Source: Ascarosepion bandense (Eukaryota; Mollusca; Cephalopoda; Sepiida; Sepiidae). From it: a stretch of DNA of 64,000 nt. The stretch is from NCBI GenBank assembly GCA_037127315.1, contig JBBBDQ010000346.1:5386001-5450000 (forward strand), given 5' to 3'. A program made the position numbers and the translations under genes. Under the pieces are notes generated by a model. It made no database searches. It was not told the DNA's origin and saw only the letters and a program-made list of their open reading frames with translations. Shown one piece after another: positions 43,641 to 56,559 of this stretch; within the stretch, counting starts at the first letter, position 1, and each line of letters starts with the position of its first letter.

Positions 43641-43909
43641 AATACAATTGAAACAAACATTAAATTTATTGACTTAAGCAATTAAATATTAACAAAGACT
43701 TTCAAAACAAAAGTAATGTTTAACGATATCAGTATTGTAATTATATTAATCAATAATACCGCGAAAATCTATTCTCTATTGTGTCTCCCCTAACGTGTTT
43801 TATTGCAGTCAAGAAGAATAAGAGAGGAAGGATAAAACACTGATATTCATTTACTAAATATTGCTAAGCTGTGGCACAAGGCTGCAAATATGGGGACAAC
43901 TCAACTAGT

Positions 43910-43990
43910 TCGTGTATATATATATATACTAACTAGTTGTCCTCATATTTGCAGCCTTGTCCCAGAGCTTAGCAATATTTAGTAAATGCC
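43910..43990. repeat. Short palindrome around TA run
   Basis: CAACTCAACTAGTTCGTGTA + (TA)n + ACTAACTAGTTGTCCTC: the arm containing the tRNA-SINE-like GGCACAAGGCTGCAAATATG is mirrored to the right of the TA run. Confidence 0.65.
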
Positions 43991-44276
43991 GGCTAAATCG
44001 TACTAAACTCCCACCACATTCACTTACATATCATATTATCAAAAATAGATCGTTTTCACTATTTATTTTTCATTTCAACTTATCACCAGATGTAGAGCAA
44101 ACGTAGCTCCGAAATGCGAAAATGTTTGTGTAGTGATACTATGCTTTTATAAACCATTGTAACAACCATTTCAATATAAAGTTCTACGTTCTATCGAGCA
44201 CTCTTCATAAAAGTAAATGCGTGAACAGTGGATTTAAAACCTACGTGTTCCATAACTTTCTTACAGTACTATATAT
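43985..44276 (+). mobile_element. PLE 3' end (TATCAC subfamily)
   Basis: Plus-strand copy of the element at 8961-9240. The hammerhead region 44081-44139 keeps stem I TATCAC/GTGATA and GAAA, but the core is CAGATGT and stem II is shifted. The end is at ACTATATAT, where an LTR was inserted. Confidence 0.68.
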
Positions 44277-46680
<2,404 letters not shown>

Positions 46681-46689
46681 GTTGGCTAC

Positions 46690-47480
46690 ATAGGGGAAGG
46701 TAAAGAGAAGGAGTGGATAGACATAGGGAATGTCAGGAGGAAGGTGACAGATGAGTAAGGATAGCGAGGATGAGGGTTGGGCAGATGGGAAGAGTGTTTG
46801 ATAGAATGGGAGCAGGTTAGTGTGTTAGGAGGTGTCGATTGACCTTACATTTAAACTTCTGGAGATTGTAGCCGTCGGGGAAGCAATCATTTGGAAGAGA
46901 ATTCCACAGTCGGGAAGTGCGAGGAAAGAAACTGTTGGAGTAGAAGTTACGGCTGCATTTTATCGGTTTCAATGTAAAAGGGTGGGATCTAGTTGCTAAT
47001 CTAGTATCTCGTTCAAATACGTATTTAGGGGGCACTAGTGATCTAACTTCATCGGAGCAGAAGCCGTGGAAGTATTTATAGAAGAGACACAGGGAAGCCA
47101 CGTCGCGGAGAGAGACTGCAGGCGGTCTGCCAAGTCGGTATCTATCAAATTACAGACCCTCCTCTGAACCTTATCGAGAAGCCCGAGGAGAACAGCAGGG
47201 GCACCCGACCAGATATGGCAGTAGTATTCAATGCACCGGCGGATGGTAGATTTATAAATGTGCAGGATAGATTTAGACGGAAAAAACTTCCGGGCCCTAC
47301 ACAGAGAACCGACTTTCATAGCAGCGGATTTAGCAATGGATTCGATATAGTCATTCCATTTGAGGTCCGCTGATAGTGTGAGACCAAGGAGGCGTTGTGT
47401 TTTACTCTCTGGGAGGCAAGCCTGGTCCATGCTAATGGGAGGTAGGTGAGATTGTCGATGATGGTTAATTGAGAGTAGCT
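46690..47480 (-). pseudogene. CR1/Jockey-like LINE C-terminal half
   Basis: The minus frame 47035-47430 gives ESKTQRLLGLTLSADLKWND, YIESIAKSAAMKVGSLCRAR, ILHIYKSTIRRCIEYYCHIW and LDKVQRRVCNLIDTDLADRL. After one frameshift, 46817-47101 gives FYKYFHGFCSDEVRSL, TRLATRSHPF, TSRLWNSLPNDCFPDGYNLQ and VNRHLLTH. Together this is the thumb and C terminus of the reverse transcriptase; the catalytic part is missing. Confidence 0.82.
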
Positions 47481-47830
47481 TCGTTTTATGTATTGCCCAA
47501 TCTTTTGCTCAAATACTAGACTCGCTGTTTTCCCAGTTATTGTAACCGACGCACTTCTCTAAATGATCTATTCCTCATCGCCATCCGGAGTCATGTCGTT
47601 CTCTGAATCTCTCTCCTCGTGGCAACTCCAAGCACCCAGTAATATTTATAGATATCGCTTTCCGCTCTCCCATCATTTACAAACCTTCTATTAACAGAAC
47701 ATATTTCTATTATCAACACACTGCTTATTAATCGTTTCATGATTTCCTTCGTGGTACCCTCTAGAATGATCTTTTTAATCATCCTTTTTCATAAATGTGT
47801 CACTGAGGTCTCTCTCTTGGTAAAATCAGG
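47480..47830. other. Unannotated
   Basis: Short frames only. May include the poorly preserved 5' part of the following LINE. Confidence 0.35.
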
Positions 47831-48529
47831 CATCAAATCTTTTGTTCATCATGGAAATGCCAAACGAAAACACAATCTTTCATTGATTCTCAATTGCCTG
47901 CTCAGCCGCTGTAGCTCACATGATCTCTTATATCCGGTTAAATTAGAGGGACAGGTCTGATAGCAACCGTCATCCCCTTGTTATTGTTCATGATGAGAGC
48001 AAGTCGCTGCTTGCTGATAGAATGAAACACAAATTTGATTCTAGAAAATTCTATCAGTTCTGCTAGAGTGTTCTGAAAAAATAGCAAATTCTCCGTCCCT
48101 CCTCTTTAAAAAAGAATTGAAGCATTGGCATCTACTACAGATAAGGCAGAGAGTATTGCTTGGAAGTTCTCTTCTAACTCCACTCTCGACTCATCTGGAA
48201 TACCTCTGCCAGATTCCCTACTCACTTTACCGGAAACTATCCTGTTCAATGTACGCATAACACCGTTATTAGTTTCTGACATCACTTATAAATTAGATCC
48301 ATGAGTCAAGCGGGTGTGACCGGGTCTTTGCTAAAGAAATTAGCTCCTAAACTAGCTCCTTTGCTCGGCAAACATTATAACAAAAGCCGCACTGCATCCT
48401 GCTTTCCAACATTGTTGGAAAATACTCCTCTATAGTTCCCGTTTTAAAGAAATATGTAGAACAATCTGATCCATTAAATTATCACTCTCTTGGACTTTTG
48501 CTTCTTTTCGGCAAAGTACTCGAGGCTCA

Positions 48530-48835
48530 CTCGGATGTGCGTTGTGGTGCAGTGGATATCGGCTCGAAACGAGAAACCGGGAAGCAGAGTTTGAATTCCA
48601 GTTGAATTCATTGCATTCAATTACGCACAAATACTCTTATGAAAGGTATTAATCCATCTCTTCCCTCCAGTTATGGGTTAAATAACAGGACAGGCTGGGT
48701 TCTATAGCCTTGGCTGGCAACCATTCTACCACAGAAAGCAATGGCAACCTACTGCGGGATAATCTTCTGCCCAGTCAGTCATGTCCCTTTCGAGACATGA
48801 TCGCCCAAGCGTGTATAACGTATGGCACTTAGCTA
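48530..48835 (+). mobile_element. tRNA-derived SINE family A with target duplication
   Basis: Inserted in the LINE relic; ACTCGAGGCTCA is duplicated at 48518-48529 and 48836-48847 (12 bp, perfect). Head GTGCGTTGTGGTGCAGTGGA, B box GAGTTTGAATTCC, end GGCACTTAGCTA. The duplication fixes both SINE ends. Confidence 0.92.
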
Positions 48836-49556
48836 ACTCGAGGCTCAATTCAATACTAAAATGGTTAAGCATTTTACTTCGCACGATCTTCTTTTGAACA
48901 AACAACATCGCTTCTGATTCACGAGGTCTAGCACTGCCGTGTAAACGACCATCTCCGAATTTGTCTATCAAGCTTTAAATAAGAATGAAAAAGCTTGGGC
49001 TGTAGTTTTAGATATCACAAAGGCGTACGACAAGTTTTGGCATGCTGACCTTCTCTGCAACCTCGAAGGCTACGTTGACACGAGTCGAATATTTAGCTTA
49101 ATCCACCCATACCTAACAAATCGTATCATGAAGTCGTTTAGAACGGGCATAATTCAAGATCATACTAACGCAGAGCTCCCCGAGTTTCTGTACTTAGGCC
49201 TGAACTGATTTTGATTTTCATCAATAAATTCTCTGATATTAATAGTTACCGAATAATTATTCATGGGCATAATACAACCACTTACTTCTGCCACTGAAGC
49301 AAATCGGACAGCAGCGACACAGTAAACCTGGCCAATTCCCTAGAAAAAGAATCCCAATCAGTTGTTAACTGGAGCAAGAAAGGACGCATAAATTTTAACG
49401 CCTCCAAAATAAAATAGCTAACATTTAATCAACAGAAATAAACTTTTCTACTTGCGATCAGCATGGCCGATACTAAAAAACATTAGAGCAATAGTCTATG
49501 CGCCGTTGGGGTCACATTTTTCACTTACGTGAAGTGGGCTCATTATATCAAAGTAG

Positions 49557-50015
49557 AGTACTGGATTGCAACGTGCTGTCCGTCCTTCAATATGGCAGTG
49601 AATGCTGGACAATACCATAAAAATGAAGGAAAAACTTGAAGCAATTGAAATGTGGTTCTACAAAAGGATGCTGCGAATATCATGGATCGAGCATGTGAGC
49701 AATGATGAGGTCTTAGAAATGATATAAACAAAAAGGAAATTAATACTGAGCATCAGAAAGAGACAGCTGATGTTCCTGGGACACGCAATGAGGAAGGAGG
49801 GCTTGGATAATCTAATACTAACAGGCCAGATAGAGTGAAGGAGAAACAGGGGAAAGCAACTGATAACATATTTGAAGGACCTAATCAGGTGGATGACGGA
49901 ACGAGGATTGCGTGGTGTAACAAGAGAAGGCGTGGTCAGAGCCGCCAGGGATAGGGAAACGTGGAAGGCCATGACAGCCTACGTCCTGAACGAACAGGGC
50001 ATATAGAAGAAGAAG
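49557..50015 (+). pseudogene. 5'-truncated RTE insertion with (GAA)n tail
   Basis: ECWTIP..MKEKLEAIEMWF, RRMLRISWIEHVSNDEVLEM, LSIRKRQLMFLGHAMRKEGL and VRAARDRETWKAMTAYVLNE, then (GAA)n. Flanked by an imperfect 25-bp direct repeat (49532-49556 and 50016-50040, containing CATTATATC and AAGTAG), which is the target duplication. Confidence 0.85.
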
Positions 50016-50264
50016 AAGTGGAGCCATTATATCGAAGTAGCTGTTGCATATAATGATAAAAAATTGTTTCCCTGTGTCATGCAAAAAGATTTATTTCGTC
50101 AGTATGCATCTTGTGCATTGATAAATCTACCATCTGTCCGTACATTGAAATCTGTTACCATATCTGGCCTGGCACTGCTGCTATATATCTCGAGATTCTT
50201 GACAAAATTTAAAGAACGGTTTGTAATGTAATCGAACCTGATCAGGAATTTTTACTTAAATCAA

Positions 50265-50815
50265 TATCATATGGTGGGGGTGACCACTAGTTAAGGCGAT
50301 GTTATGCCTTCATTCATCTTCACACAGGGCCTCTGACTCAGGTCGGAAGCCGACATCAAGTCCCTTTGAGGAGGTACAGCTGCACGGTGTTAAGTGGCTG
50401 ACTGCTGGAAGACTCTATGTCTAACAACAGGACAAAATCGGGAGAACACAGTCATGTCTATCAGACAATTTTTGTGACTACATCATCCCTGACATTTGGC
50501 CACCTACATGCCTAAACTGCAACCCCCTTGATATTGTGTGTGGTGCAGGTGAGCGAGAGACCCCTAAAATTCCATGTAACACTAAAGATAAATTGAAGGC
50601 AACGATTATGGCATCATCTTAAACAAGAAGACCACCCAGATAAGATGCAAAACATTCCGAAGTCGACTGGAGGCCGTGATTGAAGCTAATATAGATTTTA
50701 TTGAATAAATGTACTCTTTAATATTTCAAGATATTTTTGTGTAATATAATTTCTCTGTTAAAATGAGACGTCAGTATTAGTTTCATTTTGGCATAATTTA
50801 GACGTCACTTTATCG
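50265..50815 (+). pseudogene. mariner-family transposase relic
   Basis: GDVMPSFIFTQGL, then QQDKIGRTQSCLSDNFCDYI, IPDIWPPTCLNCNPLDIVCG (usual SPDLNPLDY reads LNCNPLD, so the second catalytic Asp is Asn), ERETPKIPCNTKDKLKATIM and FRSRLEAVIEANIDFIE (frame-shifted). The order is that of the C-terminal half of a mariner transposase. A non-coding 3' part with AATATTTCAAGATATTTT follows. Confidence 0.78.
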
Positions 50816-50822
50816 CATCCTG

Positions 50823-50827
<5 letters not shown>

Positions 50828-50877
<50 letters not shown>

Positions 50878-50892
50878 ACACACATACCTGCG

Positions 50893-50975
<83 letters not shown>
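50828..50975. repeat. (AC)n...(AC)n(AT)n microsatellite
   Basis: Two AC blocks split by CGTGCACACACATACCTGCG, then a TA block. Long low-complexity frames here are artefacts. Confidence 0.95.
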
Positions 50976-50978
<3 letters not shown>

Positions 50979-51089
50979 ATTCATTTCGGCTATCGAGTTG
51001 AACGCTCTCGGTTCGGTTACTGAATTGAACATTCTCGATATTTGGCGTATTTACATTCTATAAAATATAACACGCTATGAAATTTGCCT

Positions 51090-51230
51090 TTCTCTGCCGT
51101 GCACCGATGGCTTGTGGGTAGGATCTCCCACTGATGAAAAATCAGTCAAGTTTCGGTCCCGACTTGAAGCTAACGGTTAATCTGGCTGCACTGATGAACT
51201 GTAAAACTGGCTTGTATGCAGATGATTTAT
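51090..51230 (+). mobile_element. Hammerhead SINE (family B), degraded
   Basis: GTGCACCGATGGCTTGTGGG head, AGTTTCGGTCCCGAC B-box trace. Hammerhead remnant 51186-51221: stem I CTGCA/TGCAG fully paired, core CTGATGA, but part of stem II and GAAA are deleted. Confidence 0.62.
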
Positions 51231-51381
51231 TTATTTATACATATATTTTATTTTCTTTCATTTGAAAAGAAGTTACATTCAAAAGTTCTACAAAATAAAT
51301 GTATTGAACATTTTAAAATGTTTTCAATACATTTATATTGTATACGACTGTGTACTAGTCTAGTTTAATTATGACCAAAAT

Positions 51382-51389
<8 letters not shown>

Positions 51390-51432
<43 letters not shown>
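51390..51432. repeat. (TA)n microsatellite
   Basis: About 43 bp of TA. Confidence 0.95.
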
Positions 51433-51436
<4 letters not shown>

Positions 51437-51730
51437 GGGCACTTTAACATGGTGTAATTATTAGCAAATCTTGTAAGTTTTGCTAGATCAGTAACAATTG
51501 AGTAGTGAGTTTGATCCTCACAAGGTAATCTAAAATTTTGACCTACGCTTAAAAAAGCATTTGAGCCTTTTAGCATGATGTAATGGTATGATGTAAATGG
51601 CCATCATTATAGCATGATGTAAACGGCCATCAAGCTTTTGTTACAACTTTGTGTGTTTGAGCCTCACTGTATGTCACTGTATGTCTCATGATTTTGGCTG
51701 TTCATCACATCTAAGCAGTGCTTAGAAATT
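51437..51730 (+). mobile_element. tRNA-like SINE family C, two diverged copies
   Basis: Copy at 51437-51540 (ACATGGTGTAATTATTAGC, GAGTTTGATCCTCAC) and a disturbed copy at 51560-51730 (ATGATGTAATGG, GAGCCTCAC, CATCTAAGCAGTGCTTAG). Confidence 0.55.
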
Positions 51731-51844
51731 AACATAGCTGTATCGTAGCTCTACTTCAATGCGCTTCTTATCTGATATTTCTTGAAACATCTGACAGAAC
51801 GTCTAATGAATGTGGTCGTAATTTTTGCCGTGTCCCTTCAAGAC

Positions 51845-52380
51845 ATAAGCGATCATGATCTTACACATCTCTCACTCCCTTGTAGCTCTTAATACCCTTT
51901 CTCTTTTTGCCCCCCCCAAACCCTGCTCCGCCATCCAACTCCTAAAGTTAATCAAATATGTAATTCCTTGTTTTCCCCTGTCTCGCTTTTCCTCTATCCA
52001 TCCTGTGAGTATCAGATTCTTCAAGCCCTCCTTCCTCACTACATGACCCAGAAACTTCAGCTGTTTGTAACTGACGTTAGGTATCAATTTCATTTTTGTT
52101 TCAATTCTTTCCAAAACCTCGGCGTTGCTGGCATGTTTGTCCATGGTATCCCCAGCATCCTTCTGTAGAACAACATTTTGGTTTCTTCCAGTCTTTCTTT
52201 CATCCTTGATGAGATTGTTCAACATTCGATGCTATATAGCAATAAAGTACTCTCTTCTTTGTTTCCAGAGAAAATTTCCTGTCTGTCAATATTCTATTCA
52301 GCTTCTGGAATGCATTCTTGACCACGCCAGTATGCATTCGGATGTTATTGACAGCAACCTACATTTGCACTGGTCTGGAT
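51845..52380 (-). pseudogene. RTE LINE C-terminal relic
   Basis: The minus frame 51872-52225 gives MLNNLIKDERKTGRNQNVVL, DTMDKHASNAEVLERIETKM, QLKFLGHVVRKEGLKNLILT and IEEKRDRGKQGITYLINF; the upstream RTE part continues to about 52380. One open frame of 117 codons remains, but the RT core is absent. Confidence 0.78.
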
Positions 52381-52500
52381 ATTCTAATGACAGTTCCTTC
52401 CTTTCAGGTTGACGCAAGATCAAATCCTGCTGGAGAGCATATATTTTTGTTTAATAAAATTTCTTGAATATTCCGACCGGTAGACATAATTAAATAAATA

Positions 52501-52535
52501 TCTAAACTTATCTATAAATGGAGCTTTGTCTCTCT

Positions 52536-52595
<60 letters not shown>

Positions 52596-53515
52596 CCGTT
52601 ATCTATAGACTCCAAAACGGCTGTACCGATTTTCTTGAAAATATACACAGTTGTACTATAAGCGTCTGCGAGTGTTCTTAGCTAGGGTTTGTGTTGAGGT
52701 CAGTCAGTTAAGTGCCATACGTGAAACACGCTTCGGCGATTATGTCTCGAAAGAGACATTACTGACTGGGCAGAAGATTATCCCGCAGTAGGTTGCCATT
52801 GCTTTCTGCGGTAGACTGGTTGCCAGCCAAGGCTATAGAACCCAGTCTGTTCTGCTATTTAACCCATAACTAGAAGGAAGAGATGGATTAATACCTTTCC
52901 CAAGGGTATTTGTGCGTAAGTGTATACAATGGATTCAACTGGAATTCAAATTTTGTCGAGGTATACCCCGATAAATATCGAAAATCAAAAATTGAAAAAT
53001 ATGGTTATAGAAGGAGTGGTCCGATTTTAATCAAATTTGATACACTTATAGACAAAAACATAAGAAACGATATTCAGAAATTTCAGTTCTTACAATAGTG
53101 CAGAAAATCGAAAATATATATATATAAAAGGCAAGTTGTTTGTGTGTGCGTATGTTTATCTGCCTGTATGTCTGTATTTTTTCAGCCCTTTTATTTTAGT
53201 TTTTGCTTCGAATTTGGCTCTAAGTAGGTATAATTGTAGTTCTTTGTCTCATCCATGATACCATTTACTCAGAGAACTTATGTAGCCTTCAAATTCAGTT
53301 TACGACGAAGACACTTATTTGATATCGATACTAGGAAATCAAAATTTGACTTACATCCATTCATTTTTCTTTCAATCTACGGTTTCGCTTTAACTGGAAA
53401 CAACTATTGCTTTTTTTAATCTTTTGTGCCACCGTCCAAAGAGTTTGTGCTCCAGGATCATGGGTTAGTTTTAAAGCTTTCATTACACCCGAGCAACGCC
53501 GGGCTATACTGCTAC
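52501..53515 (+). mobile_element. Non-autonomous Helitron with nested SINE A
   Basis: A|TCTAAACTTATCTATAAATG start, long GT run (52535-52591), ACCGATTTTCTTGAAAAT block, then the 3' half and hairpin CCCGAGCAACGCCGGG with a CTAC end in place of CTAG. A family A SINE (52699-52950) splits the TTGTGTTGAG/TTTTGTCGAG site. Confidence 0.8.
52699..52950 (-). mobile_element. tRNA-derived SINE family A, head missing
   Basis: Minus-strand copy that lacks the tRNA-like head (5' truncation at about 52950) and is inserted into the Helitron. Confidence 0.85.
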
Positions 53516-53519
53516 TACT

Positions 53520-54400
53520 TTTTATTAAAAGAGGGTCGTCTACACAAATATGAGTATCCACTGAATATAACGTTTAAAATAATAAAATCAACCCGTGTCA
53601 AATTGTCCTACTAGCTGCACATCACACAGTACGGTATGGAGGGAACTTCAAGTGCAGCTCTTGTCTCCGTATCATTTGCAACGTGTGCAGGGTCTTTCGC
53701 CCTCAGACCACTCACTGCTGGAACACTTTTGCCGATGGTCTATTGCACAAACTTTGTTATCTCATCATTCTTGTTTACAGATGATGCAACATTTGGAGAT
53801 GGAATAACAAATTTGTGGTAGTCACGTACACATCTTTATATTCACACCCACATACGCATTCACGCATTTATTCACTGTGTATTTCACACCCACTCATTTA
53901 CTTCTGTCTCCCGTGTTCTCATCTTTGAGACACGCGCATTGCAGTTATCTATCGCTTTTATCTTTCGCGCTCAGTTTGGTTTGGTATTTAAGCTGCGAAT
54001 ACACGTGATCCAGACAGCGATAGCTGAATGATGTGCAGCAGTTTCTCAGCACGAGCGAGACCAGTATAGTTATCCAGTATGGCAGAGGGACATTGGTTTA
54101 ATTCTTGCTCCCACACCCAAAACTGAAGGTCGCAATTAGGCAGCAATTTATTTATTTAACGCACATGTGCACACACATATACAACCGAACAGTATGTGCA
54201 TTAAATTATTTCTACTTTTCAGGAACTTTATTCAAATATTGACTTTATGTTTCTTAACCTTAGAAGTGAAACAATCTTTCTTTCACTATTTGCATGCTTA
54301 ATCAACTCTATGTAAGCTATTGTTAATAATACATGTTTTAATTGTTATTAACTCCGGTGTCTTCTTATTTCCAATGCCATTTACACCCAATGAAATCGTA
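53520..54400. other. Unannotated
   Basis: GCAACGTGTGCAGGGTCTTT and short frames at 53595-53821 have no recognised domain. The right part may belong to the following mariner relic. Confidence 0.35.
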
Positions 54401-55010
54401 ATATAAATATCCCGCTATCCGATACAAATTTACACAACCGACATTCGTGGGTGGATTGGAATCCTCATTGTACAATACAGATGAGACACCAACATCGGTT
54501 TACGATTAATGTGTGGGCTGAATTTGTAGGTTACTGTCTGATATGACCACATATCCTCCCAGCAAGTCTTGCAGAGGCTGTATACCGCGATTTTATTTCG
54601 AACATTCTGTTAGAAGATGTACCCCTGGTAATACGAAGACGTTTGTGGTTCATGAATAATGGGACTTCAACACATCTTTAGTAACATTGTTCATAATACA
54701 CTGACATCTGCTCTTAAAAAATAAATAAATAAATAGAGCAGAACCGGTTTCGTGACCTGCACGTTCTCTCTGATCTCAATCCTTTAGATTTTTATCTGTG
54801 GATGCCACCTAAATTAATTAAGTTATGGGGCAGACATTAATAATGCAGAGATGATTCGTCAACGTGTCAACGGTCCTGCGAAAACATTCAGCGCAAACGT
54901 GGAGGTATTTGTAAGGGTCTGTCAATCAATGATCCAACGTGTGCATGTGTATGTAGAAACAAGTGGATGACATTTTGAACATTTGTTTATGAGTTGTTGT
55001 ATTGAGATAC
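54400..55010 (+). pseudogene. Tc1/mariner-type transposase relic
   Basis: RFTINVWAEFVGYCLI, then YRDFISNILLEDVPLVIRRR, LWFMNNGTSTHL (usual QHDGAPPHF: catalytic Asp replaced by Asn) and, after a gap, HVLSDLNPLDFYLW. The order matches DDE transposases of the mariner/IS630 group. The 3' end GACATTTTGAAC and a CGCCCTGAATG trace follow. Confidence 0.72.
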
Positions 55011-55114
55011 AATGATGGTCTTTTGGACATATATTTAGATGGACATTTTTAACATGAGCCGCCCTGAATGATTGTAAAATATTTTTGATACACTCTCTCT
55101 GTATGTATATATTT

Positions 55115-55342
55115 ACGCTCTCGCCAGTCGATGGAAAACTCTGGGGAATTGGTAGACTTTAAAAACAGTAACTACGCACTGCTATTTACGCATTGTTCTT
55201 CAGTAATGAATTTAGCGAGATATACAGGTAGAATACCCGATTGTTGACAAATCGGTCAGGTTTCAATCTCGGCCAGAACCAATCGCTTGTCTAGCTATAC
55301 TGATGAGCTGTGATATAGTGAAGCAGGAATGTCTGCAAATGA

Positions 55343-55346
<4 letters not shown>
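55115..55346 (+). mobile_element. Hammerhead SINE (family B), old copy
   Basis: Leader trace GATGGAAAACTCTGG, AGCGAGATATACAGGTAGAA A box, GGTTTCAATCTCGG B box. Hammerhead 55295-55338: CTGATGA core and GCTGT present, but GAAA reads GAAG, stem II 3' arm ATAGT and stem I CTATA/TGCAA show mostly transition decay. Confidence 0.65.

Positions 55347-55385
<39 letters not shown>
55347..55385. repeat. (TA)n shared by a SINE B and a PLE
   Basis: The plus-strand SINE ends here and the minus-strand PLE ends at the other side, so two ribozyme-bearing retroelements meet tail-to-tail in one TA tract. Confidence 0.8.
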
Positions 55386-55389
<4 letters not shown>

Positions 55390-55532
55390 CCAAATGAAGA
55401 GAGCTCGAGGTTTTTTTTTATATCTTGAGTTCTCTGGCATTTATTTTATTATAAACAGTGCTCAATATAATGAGTATTATAGAGCTTAATATAATATAAT
55501 AATAATATAATTATATGGTTATGTCAATTTTT

Positions 55533-55587
55533 CATTGCTACATGGAAATTTCTATGTTTCGAGATTAATTCTCATCATCAGGCAATG
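55533..55587 (-). ncRNA. Hammerhead ribozyme in PLE 3' region
   Basis: Minus strand: stem I CATTGC/GCAATG (6 bp, perfect), core CTGATGA, one extra T, stem II GAGA/TCTC with loop ATTAA, GAAA, stem III ACAT/ATGT with loop between, then A at the cleavage site. The single extra T after the core is the only departure from consensus; it recurs in the other PLE motifs here (43.5, 58.0 kb), so it may be a family trait. Confidence 0.7.
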
Positions 55588-55647
55588 CTGGTGTGGTTGT
55601 GCAGACGATTTACATTTAAATGACAAATACTTTCGGTTTACTGTGAA

Positions 55648-55649
<2 letters not shown>

Positions 55650-55697
<48 letters not shown>
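55650..55697. repeat. (GT)n microsatellite
   Basis: About 48 bp of GT within the PLE 3' UTR. Confidence 0.95.
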
Positions 55698-55698
<1 letters not shown>

Positions 55699-56010
55699 CT
55701 AATCAGAATGGAGATTAACTTAGGGGTTTGACCTCGAGGAATTTACGTCCTAACCAACTTTTTTCCTCCTTTTTTTTTCCTTTTTCCTTGACCCTATTCC
55801 CCTCTTGTCTGCTTTCCTTCGAGTAAACCCCGAACTGCTATTTTTTAGCTACATCTATCAATTTGCTGTAAAGTTTACTATCCTGACACAAAAGGTGGGG
55901 GGAATTATTAAAAAAAAAGGACAACTAACTTATTCTATCTTTGGCTTTATTTTTATTTACATTTCTATTTTTACATAATTCATCGGTGAGCATGTTATTT
56001 AATTTAGGTT

Positions 56011-56556
56011 TTATCCATTTTCTAATGAGAATAATTTACAATGTCTACATATGACGTTAATTTCGTTACGTTTATTTGATACATTTTTATTTTTAAGGGA
56101 TCTAATAATAAATAGTTTTTCATATAAGCATAATGAACATGGTTCATTTAAGGACTTACATGTTTTAGCTTCTTTTAGGATTTTCCATTTTATTTTGGGT
56201 GTCTTGTTTGTTTCCCTTAGGTACCAATGATATCTCGATAGGGATGTCCTATTTCTGTATTTGCTATTATTAAATGAAGAGGTATGCTGGTAAATTCTCT
56301 GCTTTAGAGTGTTTTTAGTGCTCCCTGTATAGACTTTTATATTCTTTGGGTTTTCTTTCGTCCATATTTCGCATTGATATATTATCGATTTCGTCAAACA
56401 CCTATTTTCTAGCGGACAGTTTATGGGGTTTTTACAATTACATTTTTTCTTGTCTAAATTGTTATTTTCTGTTGTGTGGTTATTTTTACTAGTTTTGTTG
56501 AATTTTTCTAAAATATTATTATTGTGGTTTTTTATAATTTTTTCTAGATTATTCAT
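56011..56556 (-). CDS. PLE GIY-YIG endonuclease domain, 181 codons
   Basis: Open frame without stops. Residues ~40-53 hold a Cys cluster (KKCNCKNPINCPLENRC) followed by SIIYQCEIW, then VYTGSTKNTLKQRIYQH, the GIY-YIG-like core (Y-x-G-x-T with R and H), SSFNNSKYRNRTSLSRYHWY and KIKWKILKEA. The C terminus has CSLCLYEKLFIIRSL and NKRNEI, typical of PLE proteins. The domain nicks target DNA for retrotransposition. The upstream PLE reverse transcriptase is absent, so the first Met is an internal codon of a truncated protein. Conservation of the frame suggests recent activity. Confidence 0.82.
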   Translation of the reverse strand: MNNLEKIIKNHNNNILEKFNKTSKNNHTTENNNLDKKKCNCKNPINCPLENRCLTKSIIYQCEIWTKENPKNIKVYTGSTKNTLKQRIYQHTSSFNNSKYRNRTSLSRYHWYLRETNKTPKIKWKILKEAKTCKSLNEPCSLCLYEKLFIIRSLKNKNVSNKRNEINVICRHCKLFSLENG

Positions 56557-56559
56557 ACA

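Larger units (their letters stand above)
42700..43905. repeat. Large inverted repeat, arms ~250 bp
   Basis: Arm 42710-42975 is mirrored at 43650-43900: TATTTAGTAAATGAATATCA, AAACACGTTAGGGGAGACAC and TTTAATGTTTGTTTCA all recur inverted. The ~700-bp centre holds two TA tracts, a MITE and a PLE end. Confidence 0.8.
47830..50270 (+). pseudogene. CR1/Jockey-like LINE relic interrupted by SINE and RTE
   Basis: Pieces in order: VFAKEISS-type sequence (about 48325), IVPVLKKYVEQSDPLNYHSL (about 48437), LFGKVLEAHS up to the SINE at 48530, then KNEKAWAVVLDITKAYDKFW HAD (motif A, about 48982), LIHPYLTNRIMKSF, LYLGLN, and after the RTE insertion the thumb CPYIEICYHIW...CNVIEPD (50130-50240). Stops throughout. 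It gives the catalytic half of the family whose C-terminal ends occur at 18, 38 and 47 kb. Confidence 0.75.

Noticed and set aside
50805..51032. 75-codon frame of C/V and Y/I repeats
   Set aside because: Translation of the AC/AT microsatellite.
56011..56556. Host nuclease gene
   Set aside because: GIY-YIG order, Cys cluster, NKRNEI tail and the downstream hammerhead are those of a Penelope-like element; the frame starts internally.
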